Below, piece after piece: positions 10,066-22,878 of a stretch of DNA of 64,000 bases (its first letter is position 1; each line of letters begins with the position of its first letter). The translations under genes and the position numbers were made by a program. Source of the DNA: Saussurea involucrata (lineage: Eukaryota > Streptophyta > Magnoliopsida > Asterales > Asteraceae). Where the stretch lies: positions 31,623,870 through 31,687,869 of the forward strand of contig CM066317.1 of the NCBI GenBank assembly GCA_033807775.1, in the 5' to 3' direction. A model generated the notes under the pieces. That model was given only the letters and a program-made list of their open reading frames with translations, did no database searches and was not told where the DNA came from.

Positions 10066-10310
10066 GTAAACGCCTGGTAGAAGGCTCTAGTAAGGGCAAG
10101 GAGAAGGCGTGAGCGTGAAGTTTTTGGACTAGAAGGAAGTCATTTTGTTTAGTATGCCAAGCTTAGTACATTAGAAATCTCGGTTGTGTAATAGGTTGTT
10201 TCCGTAAACCTTGTTATGTATTCGTATGTTTGATAGTATCTTGGAGCCGTTTCGGCATGTTGTTTAATTCTTGTTGTTTAAGCTTTATTTTTTAGTTGGG
10301 TTGTTACCGT

Positions 10311-10322
10311 TGGTATCAGAGC
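10311..10322 (+). other. Primer-binding site of Gyp-B (initiator Met-tRNA)
   Basis: TGGTATCAGAGC, 2 nt after the LTR end. Confidence 0.9.
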
Positions 10323-10371
10323 CATAGTTTATGGGATTTAGGTGACCGGATGGGCCTAAACTTAAACTATG
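10323..10371 (+). other. PBS-proximal hairpin, Gyp-B
   Basis: CATAGTTTA (10323-10331) pairs with TAAACTATG (10363-10371). TTTAGG (10337-10342) pairs with CCTAAA (10355-10360). It begins directly at the PBS. Confidence 0.65.
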
Positions 10372-10659
10372 GAGTAGAGGGGAACACATCTGAGATATAA
10401 GAGGCTTTTAGGAAAGGTCACTATAAGTGCGCTAATGATAGGGTAGTGAGGACCGTCATGTAAGGTAAATTTGAAATTACATCTGGCCAATGTAATCGCG
10501 AATTACAGGTACATGAGTGTGCTCAATTGCTCTTGTTAAGAAGATAGATGGGTGTGGTAGTATGTAGTAAGTTTTGACCGTGCAGTGACAGCAAAGGGTT
10601 GAGGTATTGTGAGAGATCGCGTATGATGTAATGTTTGTACCCTCTAGAAGAAGTGTTGT
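10372..10659 (+). other. Gyp-B interior before the tandem array
   Basis: No gene seen. Resembles the equivalent stretch of Gyp-C (35590-35800) and, more weakly, Gyp-A. Confidence 0.5.
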
Positions 10660-13600
10660 CCGGAAAGTTATGAGTCGTCTAGAGGTAGAACTTCTTGGGT
10701 TCGAAGGTGATGAATGACTGATTAAGGGTAAACTTTTACTTTTTGAATGTTCAAATGTGTGAAATGATTTAAATTATTGTCTCGTCATGCATGAAGGCTA
10801 TGAACTCACTAGGTCGTGGAGATTATTGCATTTAAGGATAAGGAGGGGTTCCGAGATTGGAGATGTGTCGGTCAAGCCGATGGCGGATGATTTGTGATTT
10901 TGGTATTCTTATTAAGAAAGAGTAGTGAATAGTGGAAATGTTAAAAATAGGCTTTGGTATTGTTTGTATTATAGTAGTTTGTACTCTTGTTCGGTAAATT
11001 GAGACACGGTTGTCGGTGGACGGTTGTGTCCGGAGAAAGGACTTGAAGGTGTCAAGGTATTGATTTTGGTAACTCGTTTTATGTAGCATTGAGATGCATT
11101 GATGAAAGATTGTCGGCGTCGAGCCTGAGAATTTGGGGGTGGTCTTGTAATTTTGACCTCGCGCCAAGTAAGTCTCGAATTTTCTTCAAGTGAGGACGGC
11201 GGGGTATAAAGTTGATTATGTTACGTTGGAGGAAGTAGGTTCCATTAGGAACCCTTGTTGTCGGGAAGGTTATGGAAGTATCACCATGTCGTCTATTAAT
11301 GTTGAAGTCAGCAACTGTTTAAAATGTTTGAAGCTGAAGGCATTGTCAATAGGTTGAAAGTTGGAAAAAAAATCACCTTGGTGTGCGTAGACGTAGAATG
11401 TCATCCAAGAAAGATGTATATTTGCATGTTAGTGGACCATCTTAGGTGGGCGTTATGATTGTGGGAGATTGCTATTTGGATGAGTGTTCCCTACGAGGTT
11501 TTGGTAGTTGTAAAAGGATGGGGCAATTAGCGCGGCCGAAGTGGATGCATTGATTATATCGATCTGAAAGGGGATGTGCCTTGTCGTTTGGAATGGTTTC
11601 TTGGAAATAGCAATGAACCGACAAGGAATGATTATCTTTTAGTAAGTTGGGAAATCATGAGTTGTGATTCATCTAGATTCGAGGAAAGACAAAGTCATGA
11701 GGTAGACATGTTTCATGCTCATGCAGGTGAATGTGAAGGCAAGATTGATTATTGGTACAAATGACTGTGAGAGCATTGTCTGCGGTGTGATGTGGTGGGT
11801 GGAGGTTGTGTGGATAAGTTAGTGCCATCTTTTGCCATGGTAGACGTGCAAGTCAGTGATACGGTAATGTGTTGTCCGGAAAGTTATGAGTCGTCTAGAG
11901 GTAGAACTTCTTGGGTTCGAAGGTGATGAATGACTGATTAAGGGTAAACTTTTAGTTTCTAGTGAGTCCGCATTTTTGGATTTGAGGTGATGATCATTTT
12001 GGACAGGAGAAGAGAACCAACTTAGGGTTTCGAAAGCTTTAACTCAAAGATTGCGTGAAGGAAGTGTGTCTAAGACTCTCCAATCAAACGGTAGAGTTGC
12101 AAGGATGTTGGGGATAAGATATCGGAATTGGATTGAATTATTGAAGGAGCGGAATGTGAATAAAATGGGTGGTTTATCGACCGGTAGGGGTCAAAGATTG
12201 AAACTGTATGAATTGTATATCATTGCTCAAAACGAGAACCGTGTGGGGTGGTCAAGCAGGTAGACTGTGAACAAGTTGTGGCGAGGACGAGAGAGCGATC
12301 GTTGGTCGAAAGTAGAATGCCAATGATAGTTGTATGGATACAACGGTTGACCTTGTTAGAGTGAATAGCCTTCAATTGCAAGTTGAGTTTCATGCATTGT
12401 GTCTTTAAACGGGTTACATGAGCTCTTTCATGATTAAAAGTAGATGCGTAAATAACGAACTTCTTGTTTTGGAAATAAGTCGAAGCGTGCAAACGTGTGT
12501 TTAAAGAAAAAGACAAACTTGTTTACGTTGCACAATAAAATTTTTGAACTTAGTGATTTGCGAATTATATCGTTTTATTTCAATTTGAGATAATCTTCGT
12601 TGAGAAAATTATGAAAACGTTTGACTGCAAAGGTTTTATAACCAAAATGAGCATTGACACGTAGATATCATAAATGAGTGTGGGAGCCGACTGATTTACT
12701 TCGTGTAAGTGATTTCGTTCAGAACTTTTCTAGTTATGTAGGAAAGGTTTATTCAATATGTTTCTAGTGTAATGATATCGTTTTTGTTGGTTAAGGTTAT
12801 GTTTTACCGAAAGGTTACGTGCGGACGATTCTCGAGATCGTTGCGTACGACATTAAAGTTACGAGAGTGTTGAGTCGGGTGTACCCAAGTTGTTTTCAAG
12901 TGTTGTACTTTTTGAATGTTCAAATGTGTGAAATGATTTAAATTATTGTCTCGTCATGCATGAAGGCTATGAACTCACTAGGTCGTGGATATTATTGCAT
13001 TTAAGGATAAGGAGGGGTTCCGAGAATGGAGATGTGTCGGTCAAGCCGGTGGCGGATGATTTGTGATTTTGGTATTCTTATTAAGAAAGAGTAGTGAATA
13101 GTGGAAATGTTAAAAATAGGCTTTGGTATTGTTTGTATTATAGTAGTTTGTACTCTTGTTCGGTAAATTGAGATACGGTTGTCGGTGGACGGTTGTGTCC
13201 GGAGAAAGGACTTGAAGGTGTCAAGGTATTGATTTTGGTAACTCGTTTTATGTAGCATTGAGATGCATTGATGAAAGATTGTCGGCGTCGAGCCTGAGAA
13301 TTTGGGGGTGGTCTTGTAATTTTGACCTCGCGCCAAGTAAGTCTCGAATTTTCTTCAAGTGAGGACGGCGGGGTATAAAGTTGATTATGTTACGTTGGAG
13401 GAAGTAGGTTCCATTAGGAACCCTTGTTGTCGGGAAGGTTATGGAAGTATCACCATGTCGTCTATTAATGTTGAAGTCAGCAACTGTTTAAAATGTTTGA
13501 AGCTGAAGGCATTGTCAATAGGTTGAAAGTTGGAAAAAAAATCACCTTGGTGTGCGTAGACGTAGAATGTCATCCAAGAAAGATGTATATTTGCATGTTA

Positions 13601-16600
13601 GTGGACCATCTTAGGTGGGCGTTATGATTATGGGAGATTGCTATTTGGATGAGTGTTCCCTACGAGGTTTTGGTAGTTGTAATAGGATGGGGCAATTAGC
13701 GCGGCCGAAGTGGATGCATTGATTATATCGATCTGAAAGGGGATGTGCCTTGTCGTTTGGAATGGTTTCTTGGAAATAGCAATGAACCGACAAGGAATGA
13801 TTATCTTTTAGTAAGTTGTGAAATCATGAGTTGTGATTCATCTAGATTCGAGGAAAGACAAAGTCATGAGGTAGACATGTTTCATGCTCATGCAGGTGAA
13901 TGTGAAGGCAAGATTGATTATTGGTACAAATGACTGTGAGAGCATTGTCTGCGGTGTGATGTGGTGGGTGGAGGTTGTGTGGATAAGTTAGTGCCATCTT
14001 TAGACATGGTAGACGTGCAAGTCAGTGATACGGTAATGTGTTTTCCGGAAAGTTATGAGTCGTCTAGAGGTAGAACTTCTTGGGTTCGAAGGTGATGAAT
14101 GACTGATTAAGGGTAAACTTTTAGTTTCTAGTGAGTCCGCATTTTTGGATTTGAGGTGATGATCATTTTGGACAGGAGAAGAGAACCAACTTAGGGTTTC
14201 GAAAGCTTTAACTCAAAGATTGCGTGAAGGAAGTGTGTCTAAGACTCTCCAATCAAACGGTAGAGTTGCAAGGATGTTGGGGATAAGATATCGGAATTGG
14301 ATTGAATTATTGAAGGAGCGGAATGTGAGTAAAATGGGTGGTTTATCGACCGGTAGGGGTCAAAGATTGAAACTGTATGAATTGTATATCATTGCTCAAA
14401 ACGAGAACCGTGTGGGGTGGTCAAGCAGGTAGACTGTGAACAAGTTGTGGCGAGGACGAGAGAGCGATCGTTGGTCGAAAGTAGAATGCCAATGATAGTT
14501 GTATGGATACAACGGTTGACCTTGTTAGAGTGAATAGCCTTCAATTGCAAGTTGAGTTTCATGCATTGTGTCTTTAAACGGGTTACATGAGCTCTTTCAT
14601 GATTAAAAGTAGATGCGTAAATAACGAACTTCTTGTTTTGGAAATAAGTCGAAGCGTGCAAACGTGTGTTTAAAGAAAAAGACAAACTTGTTTACGTTGC
14701 ACAATAAAATTTTTGAACTTAGTGATTTGCGAATTATATCGTTTTATTTCAATTTGAGATAATCTTCGTTGAGAAAATTATGAAAACGTTTGACTGCAAA
14801 GGTTTTATAACCAAAATGAGCATTGACACGTAGATATCATAAATGAGTGTGGGAGCCGACTGATTTACTTCGTGTAAGTGATTTCGTTCAGAACTTTTCT
14901 AGTTATGTAGGAAAGGTTTATTCAATATGTTTCTAGTGTAATGATATCGTTTTTGTTGGTTAAGGTTATGTTTTACCGAAAGGTTACGTGCGGACGATTC
15001 TCGAGATCGTTGCGTACGACATTAAAGTTACGAGAGTGTTGAGTCGGGTGTACCCAAGTTGTTTTCAAGTGTTGTACTTTTTGAATGTTCAAATGTGTGA
15101 AATGATTTAAATTATTGTCTCGTCATGCATGAAGGCTATGAACTCACTAGGTCGTGGATATTATTGCATTTAAGGATAAGGAGGGGTTCCGAGAATGGAG
15201 ATGTGTCGGTCAAGCCGGTGGCGGATGATTTGTGATTTTGGTATTCTTATTAAGAAAGAGTAGTGAATAGTGGAAATGTTAAAAATAGGCTTTGGTATTG
15301 TTTGTATTATAGTAGTTTGTACTCTTGTTCGGTAAATTGAGATACGGTTGTCGGTGGACGGTTGTGTCCGGAGAAAGGACTTGAAGGTGTCAAGGTATTG
15401 ATTTTGGTAACTCGTTTTATGTAGCATTGAGATGCATTGATGAAAGATTGTCGGCGTCGAGCCTGAGAATTTGGGGGTGGTCTTGTAATTTTGACCTCGC
15501 GCCAAGTAAGTCTCGAATTTTCTTCAAGTGAGGACGGCGGGGTATAAAGTTGATTATGTTACGTTGGAGGAAGTAGGTTCCATTAGGAACCCTTGTTGTC
15601 GGGAAGGTTATGGAAGTATCACCATGTCGTCTATTAATGTTGAAGTCAGCAACTGTTTAAAATGTTTGAAGCTGAAGGCATTGTCAATAGGTTGAAAGTT
15701 GGAAAAAAAATCACCTTGGTGTGCGTAGACGTAGAATGTCATCCAAGAAAGATGTATATTTGCATGTTAGTGGACCATCTTAGGTGGGCGTTATGATTAT
15801 GAGAGATTGCTATTTGGATGAGTGTTCCCTACGAGGTTTTGGTAGTTGTAAAAGGATGGGGCAATTAGCGCGGCCGAAGTGGATGCATTGATTATATCGA
15901 TCTGAAAGGGGATGTGCCTTGTCGTTTGGAATGGTTTCTTGGAAATAGCAATGAACCGACAAGGAATGATTATCTTTTAGTAAGTTGTGAAATCATGAGT
16001 TGTGATTCATCTAGATTCGAGGAAAGACAAAGTCATGAGGTAGACATGTTTCATGCTCATGCAGGTGAATGTGAAGGCAAGATTGATTATTGGTACAAAT
16101 GACTGTGAGAGCATTGTCTGCGGTGTGATGTGGTGGGTGGAGGTTGTGTGGATAAGTTAGTGCCATCTTTTGCCATGGTAGACGTGCAAGTCAGTGATAC
16201 GGTAATGTGTTGTCCGGAAAGTTATGAGTCGTCTAGAGGTAGAACTTCTTGGGTTCGAAGGTGATGAATGACTGATTAAGGGTAAACTTTTAGTTTCTAG
16301 TGAGTCCGCATTTTTGGATTTGAGGTGATGATCATTTTGGACAGGAGAAGAGAACCAACTTAGGGTTTCGAAAGCTTTAACTCAAAGATTGCGTGAAGGA
16401 AGTGTGTCTAAGACTCTCCAATCAAACGGTAGAGTGGCAAGGATGTTGGGGATAAGATATCGGAATTGGATTGAATTATTGAAGGAGCGGAATGTGAAGA
16501 AAATGGGTGGTTTATCGACCGGTAGGGGTCAAAGATTGAAACTGTATGAATTGTATATCATTGCTCAAAACGAGAACCGTGTGGGGTGGTCAAGCAGGTA

Positions 16601-18368
16601 GACTGTGAACAAGTTGTGGCGAGGACGAGAGAGCGATCGTTGGTCGAAAGTAGAATGTCAATGATAGTTGTATGGATACAACGGTTGACCTTGTTAGAGT
16701 GAATAGCCTTCAATTGCAAGTTGAGTTTCATGCATTGTGTCTTTAAACGGGTTACATGAGCTCTTTCATGATTAAAAGTAGATGCGTAAATAACGAACTT
16801 CTTGTTTTGGAAATAAGCCGAAGCATGCAAACGTGTGTTTAAAGAAAAAGGCAAACTTTTTTACGTTGCACAATAAAATTTTTGAACTTAGTGATTTGCG
16901 AATTATATCGTTTTATTTCAATTTGAGATAATCTTCGTTGAGAAAATTATGAAAACGTTTGACTGCAAAGGTTTTATAACCAAAATGAGCATTGACACGT
17001 TGATATCATAAATGAGTGTGGGAGCCGACTGATTTACTTCGTGTAAGTGATTTCGTTCAGAACTTTTCTAGTTATGTAGGAAAGGTTTATTCAATATGTT
17101 TCTAGTGTAATGATATCGTTTTGGTTGGTTAAGGTTATGTTTTACCGAAAGGTTACGTGCGGACGATTCTTGAGATCGTTGCGTACGACATTAAAGTTAC
17201 GAGAGTGTTGAGTCGGGTGTACCCAAGTTGTTTTCAAGTGTTGTACTTTTTGAATGTTCAAATGTGTGAAATGATTTAAATTATTGTCTCGTCATGCATG
17301 AAGGCTATGAACTCACTAGGTCGTGGAGATTATTGCATTTAAGGATAAGGAGGGGTTCCGAGAATAGAGAGGTGCCGGTCAAGCCGGTGGCGGATGATTT
17401 TTTATTTTGGAATTCTTATTAAGAAAGAGAAGTGAATAGTGGAAATGTTAGAAATAGGCTTTGGTATTGTTTGTATTATAGTAGTTTGTACTCTTGTTCG
17501 GTAAATTGAGATACGGTTGTCGGTGGACGATTGTGTCCGGAGAAAGGACTTGAAGCTGCCAAGGTGTTGATTTTGGTAACTCATTTTATGTAGCATTGAT
17601 GAAAGATTGTCGGCGTCGAGCCTGAGAATTTGGGGGTGGTCTTGTAATTTTGACCTCGCACCAAGTCTCGAATTTTCTTCAAGTGAGGACGGCGGGGTAT
17701 AAAGTTGATTATGTTACGTTGGAGGAAGTAGGTTCCATTAGGAACCCTTGTTGTCGGGAAGGTTATGGAAGTATCACCATGTCGTCTATTAATGTTGAAG
17801 TCAGCAACTATTTAAAATGTCTGAAGCTGAAGGCATTGTCAATAGGTTGAAAGTTGGAAAAAAAATCACGTTGGTGTGCGTAGACGTAGAATGTCATCCA
17901 AGAAAGATGTATACTTGCATGTTAGTGGACCACCTTGGGTGGGCGTTATGATTGTGGGAGATTGCTATTTGGATGAGTGTTCCCTACGAGGTTTTGGTAG
18001 TTGTAAAAGGATGGGGCAATTAGCGCGGCCGAAGTGGATACATTGATTATATCGATCTGAAAGGGGATGTGCCTTGTCGTTTGGAATGGTTTCTTGGAAA
18101 TAGCAATGAACCGACAAGGAATGATTATCTTTTAGTAAGTGGGGAAATCATGAGTTGTGGTTCATCTAGATTCGAGGAAAGACAAAGTCATGAGGTAGAC
18201 ATGTTTCATGCTCATGCAGGTGAATGTGAAGGCAAGATTGATTATTGGTACAAATGACTGTGAGAGCATTGTCTACGGTGTGATGTGGTGGGTGGAGGTT
18301 GTGTGGATAAGTTAGTGCCATCTTTTGCCATGGTAGATATGCAAGTCAGTGATACGGTAATGTGTTGT
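10660..18368 (+). repeat. Tandem array of a 2,169-bp unit (3 copies plus one deleted copy)
   Basis: Boundaries are set by the recurring start ccggaaagttatgag after gtaatgtgttgt. Units are 10660-11875 (1,216 bp, lacking about 953 bp), 11876-14044 (2,169), 14045-16213 (2,169) and 16214-18368 (2,155). Units 2 and 3 differ from each other by only a handful of substitutions; the last unit is the most diverged. The repeat includes short open frames on both strands, but none resembles a known protein and they are probably not genes. Gyp-C has one diverged copy of the unit, interrupted by Cop2. Likely produced by unequal exchange or template switching inside a retroelement interior. Confidence 0.9.
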
Positions 18369-20294
18369 TAAAGAAGGATAAGCACAGATGGAAGTCCTTT
18401 TTGGAGATTTCGAATGAGTTATACAAAGTGTTAAACATGATGTTGGGACGCATGGATTGTAAGTTGAAGATATGGTATGGCTATTCTCGAAATAAAAGGG
18501 TAAGGTTGTAGTTGGTGGTTACCCAAAGGAGAGACTATGTGCTTTTAGGATTGCGCGAGTCATTGAGTGAGTTTATTTTGGGAACATGGAAAGATTAATG
18601 AAGATGCTGGATTGATTAGTTTTCGATGTGGTGTAGTAGATACGGAATCTTTGGGGAACGTGAATTGTTCCTTGTGTACGAAGGAATTCTCTGAAAAGGT
18701 AATGGTTTGGGGGACAAGAAGTGTGTGGTGGCTTCGAACACTGAGTGTTGTTTCGGGACGACTTCGTTGTTTTCTCAAGTGAGAATGGTGATGAAACCGT
18801 TTGGTTAGACATAGCCATGTGTATGTGCTATCAGCACGTTTGGTGTGATTGGAAAATAGAGTGGGCAATGTTCTATACTAGTTGGAGGTGGTAGAAGTGG
18901 TATCTTGAAAATAAGTGAGTAAGTTGGAATGATGGAGTTTGGTAAGTGGCACCAGAATTATAGATCACTGTTTACAGATTGTTATTATCGAGTACGTGAA
19001 CTCCTGGTGGGAGTGTGAGAAAGAGGATTTGTGCGTGTGTAGTGGTGCAAGGGTCAAGAAGAAACTATCTTGTGTGGTTGGTCGAAAGCATGCATCTGTT
19101 AGTGAGCGGTTCTTCGGGAGCATGAGCGATGTTTTGAGAAGATGTTGGGAAAGGTAGTGGAAAGTGGTACTCGGAATGGAGGACTGTTGGTTTGGGTGTG
19201 GTATTGTCTTGGGAAAGGTTCCAAGTGAGATTGTCATTCAGTGTTAAGCCATGGGAGTAGTTATGCGGGAACTTAGTCACTCATTCATGTTGAGCGGGTG
19301 AAACTTGAATTAATTTCAGGTATGATCGGTCGGTTGTGGGATGCAGTGAGGAATTGAATGTGCCTTCAGGAGTGGTTCAGCGTGGGTTGGTGGGTACTTC
19401 AGACGATGAATTGTGGAGGTTTACTGCTATTAGCTAGGTATAAGTGTGGGGCGTTGACGTGGTGGGAGCATATGAATGTTTGGTTACCATCGATGAGTCG
19501 TAGTCAATGTGATTCGGGAAAGAAAGTACTATTTACGTTGGACATATGTCGTATTGGGAAAGTAATCTAGAATTGCATGTTATACGATGAGGGAACTCTT
19601 GACTGTGAGTTTTTGGGATATTGTGCCAAGTTGGCAAGTTGAGTTATGGGGTGTTACAGATGGGATGTTACAGTGCAATGGATCAGAGAGGTTACAAGTA
19701 TGTTGTACTCGACGTAAGAAGGTGGTGGTTAACCGAGGGGCGGTCCCGAAGGGTTGGGTGCGACTATGATTCCACTCATAATGGTTTGGGCAGCTGGGTG
19801 GAGTTAAGTTGACTGGACTGAAAAGCATGAGTCTTGTGAATCTCAAGTTGGGGACAACTTGATGAGGAAGATATCCCCTAGAATGGAGTGGTGCGTTTAG
19901 GAGAAAAGTGGCGTTGGGTCATATTTTGGATCCGCGGAAATTATGGAAAGAGTCGGGGAGTTAGTGTATGATCTGGTCATGATATATGAGATTTTGGAGA
20001 ACCCATAATGTGTTTGATGCTTCTATTTCAGAGAACAGTTGATGGAAGTTTGTGTGACGTTAACTTTTCAAAGAATGCAACGAAAAGAAGTTAACCTTGT
20101 CATAGGGTTGGGAACAATCAATGATTGTTGAGTCAAGAAGATGAGGACCAAGGGAATTGCCTTAAGAAAGTACAATGGCGATATCACTAAAGACGGGAGG
20201 CAACTTGGGAGGTAGAGGCAGACATGAGGTGCAATTATCCAAGCTTGTTTGACGATGGAATTCCGGGGACGGAATTCTTTCGAGGGGGGAGTAT
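18369..20294 (+). other. Gyp-B interior after the array, with polypurine tract
   Basis: No recognisable protein. Parts correspond to Gyp-C 46050-47660, for example the region around 19440-19500 versus 46720-46780. It ends with the ttccggggacggaattc signature and a G-rich purine tract (about 20283-20291), the plus-strand primer site. Confidence 0.65.
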
Positions 20295-20821
20295 TGTAAT
20301 AACCAAGGTCCTAAATGAAGAGAATAAGAGTTTTATGGAAAATGTTGTAAACTTATAACTTCGGGGCTGTTTTGGAAAATAATGGAAAGAGAGTATAAAA
20401 CCCTCAATTTTGGCTCAAAACCCTAGGTCTTGATAAAATCATACTGGGCGGTTGTGTGTGTACGTGTATAGAGCAGAGCTGAGAGAGGAAAGCTAAGTTG
20501 ATACTTGCAATTTTGGAAGAAGAAGAAGATTCTCCATCAAGCAATTCAAGGTAATCTCTACCATCTCATAGTAATTATTGGATTTCTAGTAAACCGGATT
20601 GTTGAGCAGGGATAATAAAGTTTGAGTAATCAAATGACTATTAAGGGTGGGGGTTGATTGTAGTTTTATGACGTTAAAGATGGGTTAAGGGAGTTGGATA
20701 ATTAACATGATGAGCGGGAGACTTAGAAATCGGTTTAGGAGGGGTTAATCCCTTAACCATGTTTATGAGCGGCGTCGCCGATCGTCCTCATTGCATCCGG
20801 AAAATCGCCCAACCCGGAAAC
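20295..20821 (+). repeat. Gyp-B 3' LTR, first part
   Basis: Begins TGTAATAACC like the 5' LTR and has its TATA box at 20394-20400. Broken by S1 after the gaaac at 20817-20821. Confidence 0.9.
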
Positions 20822-22878
20822 TGTAATAACCGTGTTCTTAATTGAATAAATAAAAGCTTTGTGGTGCAAGTGGAAAAAGGGGAAAGTTTAGTGTGCATGT
20901 GTTAAACTATAAATTGGGTCATAAACCCTAGAAATTTCTTTCTTTCTCTAAGGAACAGTGTGTGCGGCTAAGGTGCGAAGGTGTGTGCGGCTAAGGTGCG
21001 AAGGTGTGTGCTGAAGAGTGAAATCAATCAGTTCAGAATTCTTCAAATTTGGGAGTGTGGAATCATCTTTCAAGGTAACCTCCATCTTTTGTTGATTTTG
21101 ATTGTAATAAGAATCTAGGGTATTGGTGTTGGAGTTTGCTATCACCTGGTAAGAATGGGGTCTGTGTGTTTGCAAATCATGAAATGATAAAGAATCTGAT
21201 GTTTAAGCTGAAGAAATCGATTGGTAATTGGTGTCCCCTTGATTCTAATAGTTTAGCATTAATTGGGACTGTGTGTAATGATTAATTTTAATGTTTAAGA
21301 TTTTTGTGGTTCGATAAGAAAACCTCCAAGATCGGAACCGGATCCGGAATTTAGACTTACATTGGGTTCCGGAATTGTTAATAAATTGGGTTCCGGTAGT
21401 TGCTGTAAACTGAGTTCCGGTATGTTTTTAAAGTAAGTTCCAGCATGTTTTTAAAGTCAGTTCCGGTATGTTTTTTAAGTAAGTTCTGGTGTTGAAATGA
21501 AGTAGGATCCGGAACTTATAGTGGGCAATTTAAGATCTGGAATGTGAAAGGCAGTGGGCCGAAACTTGAATTAATTAGTTAGAACCGGCACGTGGACCAA
21601 ACTTAGGTGGGCCTGAAAATGTAGGCTTTAGTTTTGGATCCGGAACATTGAAATGTGAGTCCGATGTTTAAGTTCCTGAACCGGAATTTAATGATAGTGT
21701 TAGTGGATCCGGAAGTATAATGGACCACGTGATCCGGATTGGACACCTGATCCGGAGCTTGCCATGTTGGACCCAGAATTAGTTGTTTTATGTTGGGCCA
21801 GAATTAGTTGAGATAGTTGGGCCGTGATTTCAATTATTTTATTTGGGCTCAAATAAATATTTTAATTTGGGCTTCAAGTTTAAGTAAGGATCCAGTATTA
21901 TTATTTTAAAGAGAACCGGATTTGGATATTAAAAATAACGGATCCGGTATTTAAGTGTTGGATGTTTTCGGCTGAGACTTTCCAGTTAGTAAAGCTCAGT
22001 AGAACCCAGTGTGTCTTACCTGGTATGTGTGTTGGGGTAAATTGTAGGTGCGAGTGGAGACGATCGGTGCAAGTAAGAGTTTCTGATCAGGACTCCAGGT
22101 AAGTCTTTCTGAACCTAAATTTGTACAAGTGTGGTTGATAATTATTAACTAACTGTGTGTTTCCAACTGCTTTATTTACAAAGCGAAGAGTAAGTGTGTG
22201 GCATGGTATTAATTAACTGTGTGCTTTTCAACTGCTTATAATTATGAAGCGATGAGTAAGTGTGCGAAGGAATGTATGATTAAAATGTGTGTGAACATGC
22301 TCTGGCGTTGTTGAGAAATGGGGGGTGTGTCCCATATTAATTATATGTCGTGCTCTGGCGTTGTTGAGAAATGGGGGGGTGTCCCATATTAATTATAGAT
22401 ATATGAATTTGTTTCATATATGGGCGGTGTGCCCTATTGCGCTGTCACGGTGTGTGTGACTATAGTGTGTGCCAGTAGCATGTGTCAATGTGTGCTTATC
22501 ATTTTAAAGTGTGTTGTTATGATTTGTATAAACTCTTTCATAACTAATTTATAAATTATGATGTTTTATGGTGTGACCTGGTATGGAGGGAACTCACTAG
22601 ACCTCATGGTCTAACCCTCGCTTTTCAAAACTAAAACCTTTTCAGGTAAGCATGTAGTTGAAAGCTTGCTTAGAAGTTTGGCAAGGCGTGAGGCGGAGGT
22701 TGCGTATAGAAGGATTAGAAGGCTTTCCCATTTATTTGTAGTCATGGTCTCAGCTGTAGTTTAGGGTTAATTCTTCAAACCCAGGCTGTAATCGTGATAT
22801 TGTGAGTTGTTGAGTCGTTTATGGCGTAATGAAGTAAAGAGGTAGCTTCTGGCTTGTATTTTAGAGTGGGTTGTTACA
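20822..22878 (+). mobile_element. Solo LTR S1 (2,057 bp)
   Basis: TGTAATAACC...GGGTTGTTACA flanked by a perfect TSD gaaac (20817-20821, 22879-22883), with no PBS or interior. It is a related but distinct family: TATA at 20908-20914, TCCGGA-type cluster at about 21340-21950, predicted intron 22099-22645 (CAG|GTAAGT ... TTTTCAG|GTAAG), hairpin 22598-22613. Internal duplications include a 24-bp tandem pair (about 20958-21005) and a 52-bp tandem pair (about 22298-22400). Formed by LTR-LTR recombination after insertion in Gyp-B. Confidence 0.92.
22099..22645 (+). other. Predicted intron inside solo LTR S1
   Basis: Near-perfect donor CAG|GTAAGT, branch-like CTAAC in the 3' arm of the hairpin 22598-22613, acceptor TTTTCAG|GTAAG; 547 nt. 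Confidence 0.5.

Larger units (their letters stand above)
8729..10308 (+). repeat. Gyp-B 5' LTR (1,580 bp)
   Basis: Begins TGTAATAACC and ends in a slightly mutated TTGTTACC before the PBS. Contains a TATA box (8828-8834), a (TG)n run (8888-8906), a TCCGGA cluster (about 9229-9430), a donor-like GTGAGT (9598), a module ending in ggctaagtcgggggg (about 9780), a branch-point hairpin (10017-10032) and an acceptor CAG|GTAA (10065). Confidence 0.9.

Noticed and set aside
10832..11167. 111-codon minus-strand frame repeated in three array units (also 13001-13336, 15170-15505)
   Set aside because: It recurs only because the DNA is repeated. It is truncated in the fourth unit, has low-complexity composition and no known motif.
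11576..11764. 62-codon plus-strand frame kept in all four array units
   Set aside because: Too short, no motif, and the equivalent region of Gyp-C is not open; the units are too young for conservation to mean anything.
10660..18368. Regular repeats considered as a CRISPR-like or rDNA array
   Set aside because: Unit size, plant context and position inside an LTR element exclude both; no rRNA sequence is present.
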